Source: Hydractinia symbiolongicarpus
Lineage: Eukaryota; Cnidaria; Hydrozoa; Anthoathecata; Hydractiniidae
Length of the DNA: 64,000 nucleotides
Direction: 5' to 3'
Assembly (NCBI RefSeq): GCF_029227915.1
Contig: NC_079882.1
Location: forward strand, 5,022,001 to 5,086,000
Made by a program: the position numbers and the translations under genes. The notes under the pieces were generated by a model, which saw nothing but the letters and a program-made list of their open reading frames with translations, had not been told where the DNA came from and did no database searches. Of the stretch, positions 14,901-39,045 are shown piece after piece (within the stretch, counting starts at the first letter, position 1; each line of letters starts with the position of its first letter).

Positions 14901-17900
14901 AACATAAAATGTCTGGACAATAAAATACATAAGAATATTTAAAATGAGAAGTGGGTCTAGGAATCACCTGGGACCACATTGGGTAAGTTTGCCAAATCTG
15001 GATCCTAAATCCGTTTTAAAATAGACCGGTTAATAAAGTCATTAAAGAACGTTTAAACCTTAATATCTCTGCAACCGTTTGTCAAAAGTAAAAAATCCTA
15101 TACATTTTCTTGATCAGTCTTTCAAGTTCTATACAATAAAGGAAAATGTTTTGTGCATCGATGGGTCATTGCTGATATCATCAAAATTCAAGTGGCGGAT
15201 CTTTCTTATTTCATTTTTGTCTAAAGTGGATAAAAAAAAATATTAAATTATTTTTCATATTGTTTTTTCACAATATAAACTTTCTCGATCTTTTACTTCA
15301 TAACGCAGTTATATTTTCGCAGTAATTCAACCAATTCTTTAGCAGGCTCACAGTAACCGTTATTTTTTTTGCACGCTGCACACAAGGACAGTAGCAACAA
15401 TATGAAGTAGCTGTAGTTAACAAACTATAGCAAAATACAAAAACTTTTGCCAAACTCTACACATCATCGCATTTGCATTCAGATGGGCCCTTTTTAGGGT
15501 GGCAGTAATGCAAGACACCAAACAAGTGATTTTAAATATCTGATATTAAAAAATAATTTAGCTGTTGCTCTTATCTGTTATTTGACTATTCAGTTTTCTA
15601 ATCAGTATTGATAATAACCAACCGCAAAAAGACATTCAAAATCGGTTGAATTTAACCCTATATTTCTGTTTAAGAAAACATTCAGCAAACAAACGAAAAA
15701 AATAATATGTTTTGCTAATTTTGTTTTGCTAATTATGTAATAAATACGAGTATATTTGACACAGTTAAAAGGACACCAGGATTATCTGTCTCCTTTTGTT
15801 AACAGTGGAACATGTGGTTCCCAAAATGCAAGGTGTGTGCCATTGACTTTTTATTAAAATCATTTTAATAAACTAATTCTTTTAAGGTTTTCTTTTTACG
15901 TAATGTCTAACTTACCAAATAGATGCAAACGGTGTGACAGAATTTGTCCATATCATTATTAGATTATTAAATGCATAGCAATACTAAAATAATCACAATA
16001 ACACAAGCCCCACCATACCATCAAGTTTTTCTTGATCATCTGGAAATTCATCCCCAGGGATGTAACCACCCTCTGTGACTTTTAGTTTTGCTGAGATCAA
16101 AACCTAAATTCAATATGCATCAATTAGTAAGCACTAGTACATAAGTCTTAAGCGCTATTAGTGAATTGCTTAAATTAATAAAACAATTAGTCAAAATCTA
16201 AGGTTAACACATAGAAGATTCATACATACAGATTTCATATTTTTGAATTTTAGGAAATTGTCAGTTAATTTGGAAGGTATTAGATATGTTGATAGAGACT
16301 TTTGGCATACAAACCCAAACACACTTTTCTTCAAGTTGCAGAGTTGAAAAGGTAGTACTTCAGATATTAATCCAATTTTGTTCAATTAACCCTTAAATAC
16401 CCAACAAGACAATATGTGAAAGGAAGTCCGAAACACTGACATGCAACAATCTATCAGCCCTAACTTGTGACCAACCAATTTTGCAATATCAAAATGGAGG
16501 GCTCCTATAAAAAAAGCATTCAATTTTCTATCCAGCAGTGCCAAACTTGGATTTTTCAAAAAAAGCTTTGATGTGAAAAGGTTAAATATCCTACCATGGA
16601 CTTATTCAAGCCAGCCTTTCTAATTCAAATTTTTTTGCATCAATAATTTTTTGACAACTGTTTCAGGTGAGGATTAACCCATTTCATGTTGGCAAAAAAA
16701 TGTTGACATAAATTTTCGTATTTGTGATTCGCATTAGTAATCCACAATTTCACATTGGCAAAACAGTGACATGAACTTTTATTTTGGTGTCTGACGTCGG
16801 TAAATTGCCTTTTAAATTTTAGCATTTCTTTTCCAAGCCAGCTTGTTTATATTTAAACTCCTTCAATTCTATTTTGGGTAAATAAGAAAAATGATCAGTG
16901 ACCAATTTATGATCTTTATTAATTTTTGCATGTAAGGAATACTTTCTATCGCTTTTCTATCTATACTTTCTATATTATGTATATATGATAGATTTAAGGC
17001 AATTGAAGAATTATAAATTGTGAAGAGAAAATTCTCCTCGGCAAAATTTTGCCTACATGAACTTGCTTTTTTAAAAATCACCTTAGCATTCACTTCGGCA
17101 TTTTCTGCAAGCAAACATTTTAATAAAAGTATGTAAAATCATAATACCTTGAAAAGTTTTTCTAACAATATTTTGACCATGGAATATCTTTTTGAATAGT
17201 CCCCAATCTTGAGAATTCTTTTTATTCCCTCCACTTGCTCACCACGTTTCACTTTGAAACCATACTTGTCTAATTATAAACAGTTAAGTAAAAATCAATA
17301 ACAAAATCTATGAAGATGTGTTGCTGTAAACAGAATGTAAAAAAGGAGATCATATGATAGAGCACAAGCAGTATGAAGACGTCTTAAAATGTGTAATTTA
17401 CTTTGAGATTTTTTGTTATTATAATGTATACTTTTGTAAACAAATACGACATTGTAGATTTTAGATCCTCAGGGTTCGAATTAGCAGCTCACAATTTGCA
17501 ATTTGCAAATGGAATGCCATTTTGCGAATTACTTTGCGAATAAAATGATAAAATTGCGAATCGAAAATTTTTGTATCACTTCATTTCTATATTTTGTGAT
17601 ATTAAAATTAATCATTCCTTCTTTTTGTTTGTTTTGTTTTCATTTAATTCTCATGTTTTGCTTCTTTATTTTATGATGGGAGAAAAAAAACCCTTTCCGT
17701 TAGCGTATTTCACGTGTACATATTTAATGAATCTTTGACTGAAAATATGTGAACAAGTTTCATAACATTTGCTTCTGAAAAGCCGTTTTTATTATAAGAA
17801 ATTGTTATTAAAACCTTATTTATCAAGTGCAACTCATCATAAATGATTGCGTAAAATATTTACATGTTAATTTATCAAAAGGCTGTTGTGTAGACAAAAT

Positions 17901-18938
17901 CATAAAGTCAACGTTTTTTTTTCAGTTTCAACAGTGGCAAATAGTTTAATTAATATTATTAACTTTACTTTAGTAAAGTTCATGCCCAAAGAAAAAAAAA
18001 TCAATAAAAATAGAACAGGTATAGATCGAAAGTGTTTTTAACAGAAAACAGTGTTCTTATTTTCAGCGCAGTTAGCATTAAAAAATAAGAAACTGCATTA
18101 TACTAAAAGACTCATGTTTGAAACAAACATATTTGTTGTGAAAACAACTTTATTCAGTATACTGTATTTAACTTGCGTTGTAATGTTCACCAAAACTGGT
18201 TAAGAAACTCTGAAACAATAATTACATTTTGAATATTTTCTCACAACATGCTATAAAAATAAACTTATTTCATTTTTGCAACATTATTTTTGCTATCGGA
18301 GACAAGAAAGTTACAACTGAGAGTTACTAGCTCAGTTCTTGTGTTTGGGGTTCACAAGTTTAAACGTCCCCCACTTGTCTCCAACGTAAAAAATAATAAA
18401 GCAGGAAAAAGTAAAGCTTGTAGGTCACAAAAAAATACAAATTCTCATCGAAAAACAAGTAGCTACTAATGAACAAGCCAATGGTTATTGATCTACGGTG
18501 CTCCTAGGCCATGTCTCGATGGTGGTTTACTTTGTTACAGAGTATCAAATTTTTGTGAACCCACTTTACTTTTCTAATTCAAACCCTGATCCTAATTTTG
18601 TATTATAATTGTTATGTATATAGACACAGATTTTCTACAAGCAAACGCATTTTGGGATTAGTCCTTAAGTTGCTAAGGAATGAAAAGGAAAATTGTTCAG
18701 GGACCTGAGAGCTGAAGTAAGTTTCATTATTTTTGGCTCATTGTGATGCCTGGACACTTGGGTGGCTTATAAAAGTGTGTATTACACTCTAAAAAAAAAA
18801 GAGAAATAAATCATTCATATTGAAAAGGATACATAACTCTTTTCTTGATAATGATTTCTTCTTTGTCGATTCTTTAGATTCTCCATAAACTTTGCTTGTG
18901 ATAACACAAATTGTAAGACACCAGATTAAGATTTTCAT
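8944..18938 (-). CDS. CCDC134: CCDC134 homologue, secretory/ER protein (7 exons)
   Basis: Exons in transcript order: 18938-18833, 17269-17148, 16103-16019, 11715-11642, 10219-10115, 9819-9748 and 9069-8944. They total 690 nt (229 aa), the length I recall for human CCDC134. All phases match and all junctions are GT-AG. The N-terminus MKILIWCLTICVITSKVYG is a signal peptide. Family landmarks, recognised from memory, are ELYKYGFKVKRGEQ across the exon 1/2 junction, MVKILLEKLFKVL, the FENVAFFGDLLLRCPDI segment, WKIAMNWGVVFSNETDIF, LVAQELEI and VNPYKEA. A long Lys/Glu-rich C-terminus then leads to KKRRGPRLGG. The last four residues are SQEL, where I recall QSEL in human, consistent with ER retention. 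In vertebrates the protein has been linked to ER quality control and to secretion or nuclear roles; its role here is inferred. Introns 1, 3 and 4 carry mobile or tandem repeats. Confidence 0.9.
9114..9179. repeat. 33-bp tandem duplication in CCDC134 last intron
   Basis: The unit beginning CACGCAAAACAGACGGTTAA occurs twice, head to tail, with essentially no divergence. This points to a recent local duplication just upstream of the acceptor of the last CCDC134 exon. The acceptor itself is not disrupted. Confidence 0.8.
10024..10101 (-). repeat. tRNA-like SINE remnant (low confidence)
   Basis: Read on the minus strand, this stretch contains TAGGTTCAAGTCC, a good pol III box B. It is preceded by a poorly conserved box-A-like region. 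It lies in CCDC134 intron 5. It is too degenerate to assign to the SINE family seen at 20.9 kb. Confidence 0.3.
10576..11145. mobile_element. 570-bp MITE with long TIRs and TA target duplication
   Basis: The left end begins CCTTATTCCACGAAATTAAC. The right end, reverse-complemented, begins CCTTATTCCATGAAATTGAC. The similarity continues for about 37 bases and includes a repeated GTCA(A/T)GAAATT motif. Both sides are flanked by TA, as expected for the Tc1/mariner superfamily. The motif ATGAAATTRAC is repeated again inside the right end. The element lies in CCDC134 intron 4 and contains an 81-codon plus-strand frame at 10723-10968. No DDE transposase is present, so it is non-autonomous. Confidence 0.75.
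10723..10968 (+). CDS. 81-aa open frame inside the MITE, unknown
   Basis: An ATG-initiated frame ends at TAA and occupies the centre of the 570-bp TIR element. The predicted product is mixed basic and acidic (KKIAERENTVELLSDEEKIV near the C-terminus), with no signal peptide and no motif I recognise. It could be a fragment of a former transposase or captured host exon, or a chance frame. Its non-repetitive, fairly balanced composition within an AT-rich MITE is the only reason to list it. Confidence 0.25.
   Translation: MRHYAKQNYGNSQIHGSEATLSITRGFGFSLFGKIMLKIKKFHFPLGSEYEDYTKAILKKIAERENTVELLSDEEKIVENL
13507..13695. repeat. 18-bp minisatellite (GGTACCCAGTAGTTGGTA)n
   Basis: About ten imperfect head-to-tail copies of an 18-bp unit lie in CCDC134 intron 3. 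Because the period is divisible by three, one plus-strand frame reads as a YPVVGR peptide repeat. There is no other sign of coding. Unit variants (TACCAAG, TACTCAG, TACACAG) show some divergence. Confidence 0.85.
14017..14098. repeat. Short inverted repeat / hairpin
   Basis: The left arm CGGTAAGTAATCATTTCGTA is matched in inverted orientation by TTACGAAATCTTACCG, with a short insertion in the left arm. It lies in CCDC134 intron 3. It may be a decayed miniature foldback element, and no target duplication was identified. Confidence 0.4.
17470..18588. mobile_element. hAT-like DNA element, 1.1 kb, 5-bp target duplication
   Basis: The left end is CAGGGTTCGAATTAG and the right end, reverse-complemented, is CAGGGTTTGAATTAG. 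The direct repeat ATCCT flanks both ends (17465-17469 and 18589-18593). CAGGG termini are typical of hAT elements. A 5-bp rather than 8-bp duplication fits the subset of hAT families described with 5-bp sites. No transposase frame is present, so the copy is non-autonomous. It sits in CCDC134 intron 1. Confidence 0.6.
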
Positions 18939-19198
18939 ATTTTCTTAAAACATAGTAGATTGATATGTAGCAAGTGTGGTATTTTTATATTACAGTTATA
19001 AAGCAAACACACAACTTTTAAATACCAATTTGAAAAAAAAAATATTTCTTAATAGGAATTTTTTTAACCTTACATCATTCTTCAAAACAATTTGATCACC
19101 AACCCTCCCATTTTTCTAAAAAAATATTACCAATGTGATAGGTTATTTCCTGCCCGCTTTGTTATTCTTATAATATTTTCAAAAATCCTGTGGATGAA

Positions 19199-19201
19199 GT
19201 T

Positions 19202-19299
<98 letters not shown>

Positions 19300-19300
19300 T
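19199..19300. repeat. (GACA)n microsatellite
   Basis: About 25 uninterrupted ACAG/GACA tetranucleotide units. The open frames through it (DRQTDRQT and CLSVCLSV) are artefacts of the repeat. It lies upstream of the CCDC134 start. Confidence 0.97.
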
Positions 19301-19680
19301 TTTACATGGCATGACCAAGTTTTCAATAAAATCTTCCCTTATGTTTTCTTGTGTTTTTTTATAGCATCGCTGTAAATTTTGGTTCTAGTTAATATCATGT
19401 TGATGAACATGTGACATGTAAGAATTATATATTGATGATTTGGGGCATGACATGTTTCATTTCTGCTTCAAGAACAATGGCCTATAAATAACAGATGCTT
19501 CCTTGAATGATCCACTCTTGAATTTATGAAGGTTTTATATCCCATAAAAATGGCATGCTTACAGCATGCTTAACCCTGTTCATAATGGCAGTTGTACTAA
19601 CAATTAGCTAAAACAATCTCACAAGGTACTAACAAGTCTGTGAGAGTAAATGAATCATTTGCTCATTATCTGCAGCTGCA

Positions 19681-20548
19681 ATGTTAACTAATGATGGATA
19701 TTACAAGCAAATAGATGGATTAGCTATGGGTAGCCCACCAGCTCCTATGATAGCTAATGTTTGGCTTTTAGCAAATATGATAATACATCAGAAGCTTGAG
19801 GAGATTAATGATTTACATCCTGCATTTACAATAGAGAGGGATTCCAATGGTAGTCTTCAATTCCTTGACATGCTCATTAAACGAATTTGGCGCAAATTTT
19901 CCTCTACTTGGTACACCAAAGCCAGGTCTAACTATGAATTTTCATTCCCTCACACCACTGAAGTATAAGCGATCTGTAGTCTCCCTGATGGCACATCGAA
20001 TAGTGCGAGCTTGTAGCTCTTAAAAGGCTGTTCATAAAAGCCTAGCGAAACCGAAACAAATTCTCAAAAATAATCAATACCCTGTTTCATTCTATGAACC
20101 CATTATTAAGAAAGTGTTGGAATCAGTTGTTATACCTAAAGAACTGAAAGGTTAAATTGAATCAAATGAACAGGTACTGTTCATCTGATTCAAATGATGT
20201 TCATCCAATACAGAGTACATATATCAGATAAGTTTGAACAGTCACTTAAAAATGATTGAAAAAGCTCGCAAAAGTGGTTTAGTTTACTAAATTGTATGTC
20301 CACGGTGTAAATTGTGCTATGTCGGCCAAACAACCCAGCATTTACTAACCCGAGTAAAAGAGCATACAAGGTCAACAGGTCCCGTTGATAGTCACTTCAA
20401 ATCATGCAACATCACACTCACAATGGATGACGTTATCATACTTGTTTCATCAAGCAGATCGTCCCATCATTTAATGGTGTTGGAAGCGTTATATACTTGC
20501 CAACTTAAACCTACTTTGAACACAAAGGACGAATATAAAAGTCATTAG
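19681..20548 (+). pseudogene. Penelope-like element fragment (RT and GIY-YIG), dead
   Basis: Two pieces are in the same orientation. The first (19681-19968) encodes YKQIDGLAMGSPPAPMIANV, the RT block typical of Penelope-like elements, followed directly by a segment of the type ...LQFLDMLIKR. The catalytic (Y/F)VDD block between them is missing, which indicates an internal deletion. The second piece (20312-20548) encodes CYVGQTTQHLLTRVKEH, the start of a GIY-YIG endonuclease, ending in LKPTLNTKDEYKSH. Stops and frameshifts separate the pieces. The element lies between CCDC134 and muskelin. Confidence 0.8.
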
Positions 20549-20814
20549 TTATTAAAAAATATAATAATGAACAACGTATTCAGGGATGTTGACAATAGTT
20601 TATTGCCAACACCCCATTACTTGTTTATTACTGCCAAATTTTTCATGGGCGAGTTCCGACACCCCTAAAATGATTAAGTTGTAGTATCAACCTCCCTAAA
20701 TCGAATTCATTCATTAAAAATGGTAGACAGCGCTGTGGTAAGTTGTTGTAGGCCTCGAAAGCAGTTTCACGGAATTATCGGATTCACAGAGCTGGTGGAT
20801 CATATGCTACGCAC

Positions 20815-21355
20815 TTTAATATGGTGCATAAGTATATATTCAACCTCTATTCGTATGTAAAATGCATATTAATAGTGTGTAGCGCTATTCATACGTAATG
20901 TATGACATATTTAGGCGGGTAGAAAGAAAACATAACACACAATGGCGCCGTAGATTAGTGGTTATAGCTCTCATACTCTGTGCGGGAGACCGGGGTTCGA
21001 TTCCTCTTGACGGCGATTCAACATGGGCGAGTGAATGTTACCATAGCCCCGGGTTAACCCAAGCCATGTGAGGGAAATTGGGAAGATGGCACACTGTGTG
21101 GGCTGTTGGATGTTGCCGGGAGTTGTCTAGTAGAGCGCGGGCCCTAATTGGGTCTGCGTCGCTTAAAATGAGCATTAAATACTCTAGGACTCTCCATCTA
21201 AGCCATGGCCCCTCCTGGAAATAATAGACAGGGTATATCCCTCGATATTTGTGAGGCTAGCCATGTAAAATATGCACATCTAACCCTAACGTACTTTACG
21301 TACGAATAGCGGATGAACATATACATACGCAAAAGTGCATACGGATATACACTAT
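20815..21355. repeat. Foldback repeat interrupted by a SINE
   Basis: The left flank (about 20815-20905, with GCATAAGTATATATTC and CTATTCGTATG) is matched in inverted orientation by the right flank (about 21290-21350, with CGTACGAATAG, GAACATATACATACG and AGTGCATACGG). The tRNA-derived SINE at 20943-21281 lies between the arms. The simplest reading is a small TIR element invaded later by the SINE. Confidence 0.5.
20943..21281 (+). mobile_element. tRNA-derived SINE, best-preserved copy
   Basis: The head GGCGCCGTAGATTAGTGG contains a box A, and GGGGTTCGATTCC is a perfect box B about 35 bases downstream. The bases CGCCGT near the 5' end pair with ACGGCG after box B, recalling an acceptor stem. 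A unique body follows (GGGCGAGTGAATGTTACC, TGTGTGGGCTGTTGGATG) and ends near TATGCACATCTAA. Related copies lie at 38636-38886 and 41862-42183 (plus) and 39046-39149 (minus). The head is transcribed by pol III in active relatives; this copy has no long poly-A tail. Confidence 0.75.
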
Positions 21356-21365
21356 GATTATGAAA

Positions 21366-21490
21366 TAACTTTTATTGCTGACCCACAAGTTGATCAAGCA
21401 CTGTCTAATCACGATGGGACAACATTTATCATTGACCCAAGTGTTGACCAAACACTGTCTAGCAACTTTTATTGCTGACCAAGCTGACTA
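21366..21490. repeat. Degenerate tandem repeat (about 45-55 bp unit)
   Basis: Three diverged copies of a unit reading AACTTTTATTGCTGACCCA, then AAGTTGATCAAGCACTGTCTA, occur in direct orientation. The last is truncated. The stretch is non-coding and lies between the SINE and the muskelin 3' end. Confidence 0.5.
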
Positions 21491-22384
21491 GATCCTTTCC
21501 GCCAACAATATCCCTCGAAATTAGTAAGGCTAATAGCATGAAATATAAATTGTTTGCTGCTCGAATGAAACTCACATACATTGTGATTTACTTTTTCTTC
21601 TTCTATGCCTTTTCGATTTGTAAAAACAGTGTTTTACTTATCTTGTCATTTGCCTCAATTTATGTTAAAATGAACAGGGAGACGGGACGTTATAATATAA
21701 TTAAAACTAGCTGTCTGAAGCAAACTTAAAAGATGTGAAACGTTTGTTTTCTCACACTAGACTAATAACATCACAACACGTGTCTTTATTTCTATATCTG
21801 ACGCCGCCATGTCTTTATGCTTGTTCCTAATACGTCCGAATTAAGACCCAACTACCAAAAACTTCGTCCCCGGGATTTTTTAATTTCTTTCTCTCCCTGC
21901 CAGAAACAAAAAATATAAAAAAACCCTGAATCGTAGGTTACGTGTACAAAGTTTGCAAAAGATTATGAAGAATGAAAAAATATATGAAGATGCATTAAAT
22001 AAGAGGTCCTGAATACGACTGATACTTTCACAAATATGCGCAACGTATTTCGTACATAGTCGACCGGTTAAAACTGTTGGAGCCCAATCCTCGTCCCGAA
22101 GTGAAGGGCCGCCGTATAGAGAATGTTCCTGACACTAAATTTTTATAGGAAGGCAATCCTTAATTTAGTAAAAACACATTCTCTTCACAAGTTACTGTAT
22201 ATTACCCATGATCAACAACACGTTATTCAAAGGAGTGTATCAACTAAATACAGATTATAGCTCAACCCCAGCCAATAAACCTCGTGCCCAGGGCTTCTCC
22301 TTTTTTCAATAACAATGCATGAGTGTTTTTGTACATGTATATTTTCGTTTTAAAATGATATAATAAAATTTATACAAAAGCCGA

Positions 22385-35418
<13,034 letters not shown>

Positions 35419-36128
35419 TATTAGCAGCCATTTTTACTGACGTATTATTTCAACCATTGTGAATGAATCATTTCGATCTTCTATTTGAAAACCTAGGTTT
35501 AAAGAAAGAACATTTATTATTTCAAATCTAAGTATTGCCAATGTTTTCATAACGACATTGGAGCAAAACAAATTTTTTTAAATTGGACATAAATAATAAT
35601 ACATGATAATACAATGGAGAGATTTTAATTTTAAAAAAACTTCTAAGAAAACATAAGATGGCAAACGTTTGCGTAAAAACATTTATTTTACTCTATCATC
35701 CAATCATTTTATCAAATCAATGTAAACAATGTCAGAGCAACCAGAATCTAACATTAACATCTGCGTAGAATAACATATTTTCAAGGTGTACAGTCCCTCT
35801 TCATCACACATTATTAATCTATTGCTTTATTAATTTCAAAAAAGAATTTTTTGGAATAAACTTAAAAAACCTTTTATGAGAATATCAAGGAACAAAATTT
35901 AAAGAAAACATAAAAGGTATAACTATTTAAACAGAAAACACAAGAAACAGAATTGTAAGTGGAAAATTGCAATAATTATAGTAAACAGTTTTTTACCAAT
36001 ATAATATTCCAAAAAATTCAAAATTAAATAAAATAATAAATACTACAATTGAAGCCTAACCATAACATATATATAAAAACACCCGAGTTTTAAAAAAGAT
36101 AAAAATACTTTTACAAACAGTGATTTGT

Positions 36129-37460
36129 CTAAAGTTCATTTTTTTCTATTTTACACATTTTTTTGAACTCGCATGTATCGATTATATGTTGATAACATTT
36201 TCTAAACACTTCAAAATCACAACTCAGTTTAGATGAACAACATGGAATTTTTGCAAGTCTTTCATTGATATACATTTGCACCTTGTAGCCTGTGTCACAT
36301 TTGTATAAAACAAAATACATATGCCCTGAAAAAGGTGAAATACATGCGCCACGAAATTGTCTGTACTTCATCTCAGCAAAATTATCAGCTTTTAACTTCT
36401 TTTCGTCCAAAAACACACCTAACAATGCGTAAAGGGGTATTATGGTTTCGGCATGAGAGGATCGAAAAACACCATTATAGGCTGTTGAAGGGTTGTTAAT
36501 AGCGTCATCAAGCGTGTAAATAACATCTTTAAGCAATGGACAACTGCTTTCATATGTGATCTTGTGCCCAGCAGAACGCTTGTAGAAATGTTTTAAATCG
36601 TAAGCATATTCCATGATCTGTCGATCCTGTTGATCAAACAAGGAGCAAACACCTGAATCTAAGCTACCATTATACATTCCCAATTCATAAGCGCAAGCTG
36701 TAGATAGTGCCCACATATCATTTGCATTTAAATTTAAATTGGGACGCCCAAGTCTCATTGAAAGTTTCTCAATAACAGACTTAACTTCAACCCCATTCAT
36801 AAACTTAGTCAATTCTTGCATTGCAGATTGATTTTCTTCCACATCAACTTTATACTTTTCGCAAATCTTGAAAAATCGAAGCTTCGGATCATTATTGCAT
36901 GGGAAAGTTTCAATGGCAATAGGTTGGTATCCACATTCGCCTAGAACTCCTTTTTCCTTAAATAAACCTGCAGCTAAAGCATTAGCACTGTGTGTGCACC
37001 TTAACTTGCAAGAACTTTGGAAGCTGTAGTTTAATGGTGAGTAACCATCTTTGAATAAAGATGGAAACCTAGTAAGAATTCTTTGGCCCAACTGAAATAA
37101 TTCTCTCTCACCAACATGAGACAGAAGTTTATCTTGCCGCTTTGTAAATGGACTCTTCCATGGTAATTTTAAATTAACACCAGTGGTAATAGTCTCAGCA
37201 GCTTTGTTAATTTTTTCTCCAGCAACATTCATGTTTTTTACATCTTTATAGCTAGGATAGCGGTTACCATGTCGATGAATCATGTTAATTTGAATAACTT
37301 CACATGTATCCTTAGGTTTATTTACTCTAATATCCAGGTTTTGAATTAGTCCGTAAGGGGTTTTTGTTGAAAACAACGGTTTTTGCAAGCATTCTTCTAA
37401 TGTGAAGATTCTTTGCAAGATCATTAGCAGGAGCAATGTAATGTTTATGCAACTTTTCAT
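36129..37460 (-). CDS. MINPP1: Multiple inositol polyphosphate phosphatase 1 (intronless)
   Basis: Histidine acid phosphatase that dephosphorylates InsP6 and InsP5 and, in animals, 2,3-bisphosphoglycerate; it acts in the ER lumen. The chosen ATG at 37460 gives 443 aa starting MKSCINITLLLLMILQRIFT, a signal peptide. A longer frame reaching 37550 lacks a signal at its start and contains a possible 5'-UTR splice acceptor (TATTTTTTAG) just before this ATG. The catalytic RHGNRYP motif is at residues 63-69 and the proton-donor HAE motif at 336-338, within RSSHAETIIPL. Many cysteines fit a disulphide-bonded luminal enzyme. The last residues are KNEL, a KDEL-like retrieval signal. The whole coding region is one exon. 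Confidence 0.93.
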   Translation of the reverse strand: MKSCINITLLLLMILQRIFTLEECLQKPLFSTKTPYGLIQNLDIRVNKPKDTCEVIQINMIHRHGNRYPSYKDVKNMNVAGEKINKAAETITTGVNLKLPWKSPFTKRQDKLLSHVGERELFQLGQRILTRFPSLFKDGYSPLNYSFQSSCKLRCTHSANALAAGLFKEKGVLGECGYQPIAIETFPCNNDPKLRFFKICEKYKVDVEENQSAMQELTKFMNGVEVKSVIEKLSMRLGRPNLNLNANDMWALSTACAYELGMYNGSLDSGVCSLFDQQDRQIMEYAYDLKHFYKRSAGHKITYESSCPLLKDVIYTLDDAINNPSTAYNGVFRSSHAETIIPLYALLGVFLDEKKLKADNFAEMKYRQFRGACISPFSGHMYFVLYKCDTGYKVQMYINERLAKIPCCSSKLSCDFEVFRKCYQHIIDTCEFKKMCKIEKNEL

Positions 37461-37794
37461 CTTTGGTCTAAAAAATAGTGCAGGATACGTTATTTCGTTT
37501 CTATAACATTTTGATGAAAGTTTTTTATGCATTCTAAAAATTTCCAACAATGAACTTTAAATGTTTTTGGTCCACTAGGTGGTATAAATAAGAGTCACCA
37601 TAGTGCCATAAAAAAGTTTTTGGGACTCCATTTGATCTCTATTTAGCTAGTTACATCATATACACACTTAATTTTCTTTTTACTGTCTCGCCTGCGAGGA
37701 TGTGTTTCCAACTCGTAACTAACTAACCAAATGATCAATTGCAACGTCACAAATTTAAACTTCATACCTATACTCTCTAATTACTAAGTCATCG

Positions 37795-38010
37795 GCCAAA
37801 ATTGGTATTTGTTTTCGACAAAATTTGACAAAGTTAACAAAAAAGTATGCCGAACATGATGGTGACATCAAAATTTTGCTTTTTTGACACTTAAATGTTA
37901 TTTTAGGCCAAAATTGGTCCGAAAATAAAAACTACTTTATTTTCGACAAAATTTGGCAAAGTTAACAAAAAAAGTATGCTGAAATGATAGTGACATCAAA
38001 ATGTTAACTT
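37795..38010. repeat. About 129-bp direct tandem duplication
   Basis: TTTTCGACAAAATTTGACAAAGTTAAC, followed by a run of A, AGTATGC and GTGACATCAAAAT, occurs near 37814 and again near 37943 with a few differences. It lies upstream of MINPP1 and contains no coding signal. Confidence 0.75.
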
Positions 38011-38157
38011 TCAACCATGAATGATAGGCTGTATTTTTTCTTTTTTATAGTAATAGATTTTTTTTAACTAAAGCTATTTCCTTTTTCTAACAATTAAGAT
38101 TGTATATTATTTTTCTTTATTTTGCTTTTTCTCACAGTGACTTTCTTATATCCCGTT

Positions 38158-38223
38158 TTTCCGGGGTTTTTTTTTTTTGTTTGTTTGTTTGTTCTTTTTT
38201 TTTTTTTTTTTTTTGGGGGGGGG
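38158..38223. repeat. Low-complexity T/TG/G tract
   Basis: A run of T is followed by (GTTT)n, another long T run and then about ten G. Frames running through it are artefacts. It is also a likely site of sequencing or assembly error. Confidence 0.95.
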
Positions 38224-38635
38224 GTTACTGAATTACTGAATTTTAAAAATTTTAGGTGGGGCTTGTGGTCTTTCTTCTTCCTGTCAGTCAGTTTACTCCA
38301 GACTGACCTAACGAAAATTGAAATTTCGAGGAATTTTCTATCAATATTATTGCCTATCCGAATAGCAAAATATGTCGTGTCTAACTTCATAACAGAAATC
38401 ACAATTTCATAGACAGCTTTTTGTTAACTTTGTTGGCGAGCTAGTTTACGTATATTATACGTCTTGTTACTTTTGGTTTTGAAGGTTCCTCTTATAAGAA
38501 TGTATTAAAATATGCAAACACCATCGAACAGTTAGATAAATAGAGGACATTTTTAAGTGAACATTTTTCTATTTGACTGTGAGTATGTCTTTGAACAAAC
38601 ATTATTTTTGTTGTTTTGTTAGATAACAGGCTAAG

Positions 38636-38886
38636 GAGCATTATCTTTACTGTCCACTCGTGGTTAAAACTCTCTCAATTTGTACAGGTTCAATTCCTCT
38701 TGTTTGTGATTCAATATGCACAAATGTATGTTACCATAGTCCCAGGTTAACCCAAGCATGTTAGGGAATTTAAGGAGATGGCGCACTGTGTGGGCCGTTG
38801 GATGTTACATGAGTTATGCATGAGCTATGTTGCATGAGGGAAATAATAGACAGGACAGCTAACCATGTAAAATGTGCATATCTCTC
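38636..38886 (+). mobile_element. tRNA-derived SINE, degenerate copy
   Basis: It shares with the 20.9-kb copy ACAGGTTCAATTCCTCTTG (box B), ATGTTACCATAG, AACCCAAGCATG, GGCGCACTGTGTGGGCCG, TTGGATGTTAC and AATAATAGACAGG, ending near TGTGCATATCT. The head is badly decayed. Confidence 0.7.
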
Positions 38887-39045
38887 ACTCTCCTATTTAT
38901 GTATGTGGTGTTTACAGGTCACCTGGAGGTAGTGATTTGCAGAGTACTAAAAACCTGTGTATATACTCACTATAAACAATGTTTTAATAAACTCTTAAAA
39001 TAGGTTTTTATTTTTGGAGATTTCAACTGTAACATGCTTTAAAAT

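Noticed and set aside
18719-18790. Possible extra CCDC134 exon after a good polypyrimidine tract
   Set aside because: No usable donor follows, and joining exon 1 directly to 17269 restores the conserved ELYKYGFKVKRGEQ segment in phase.
19092-19375. Open frames of 60-90 residues with DRQT or CLSV repeats on both strands
   Set aside because: They are read-through of the GACA tetranucleotide microsatellite in different frames.
38094-38412. Two overlapping ~100-residue frames rich in Lys or Phe
   Set aside because: Both cross the T/G homopolymer tract and are compositional artefacts.
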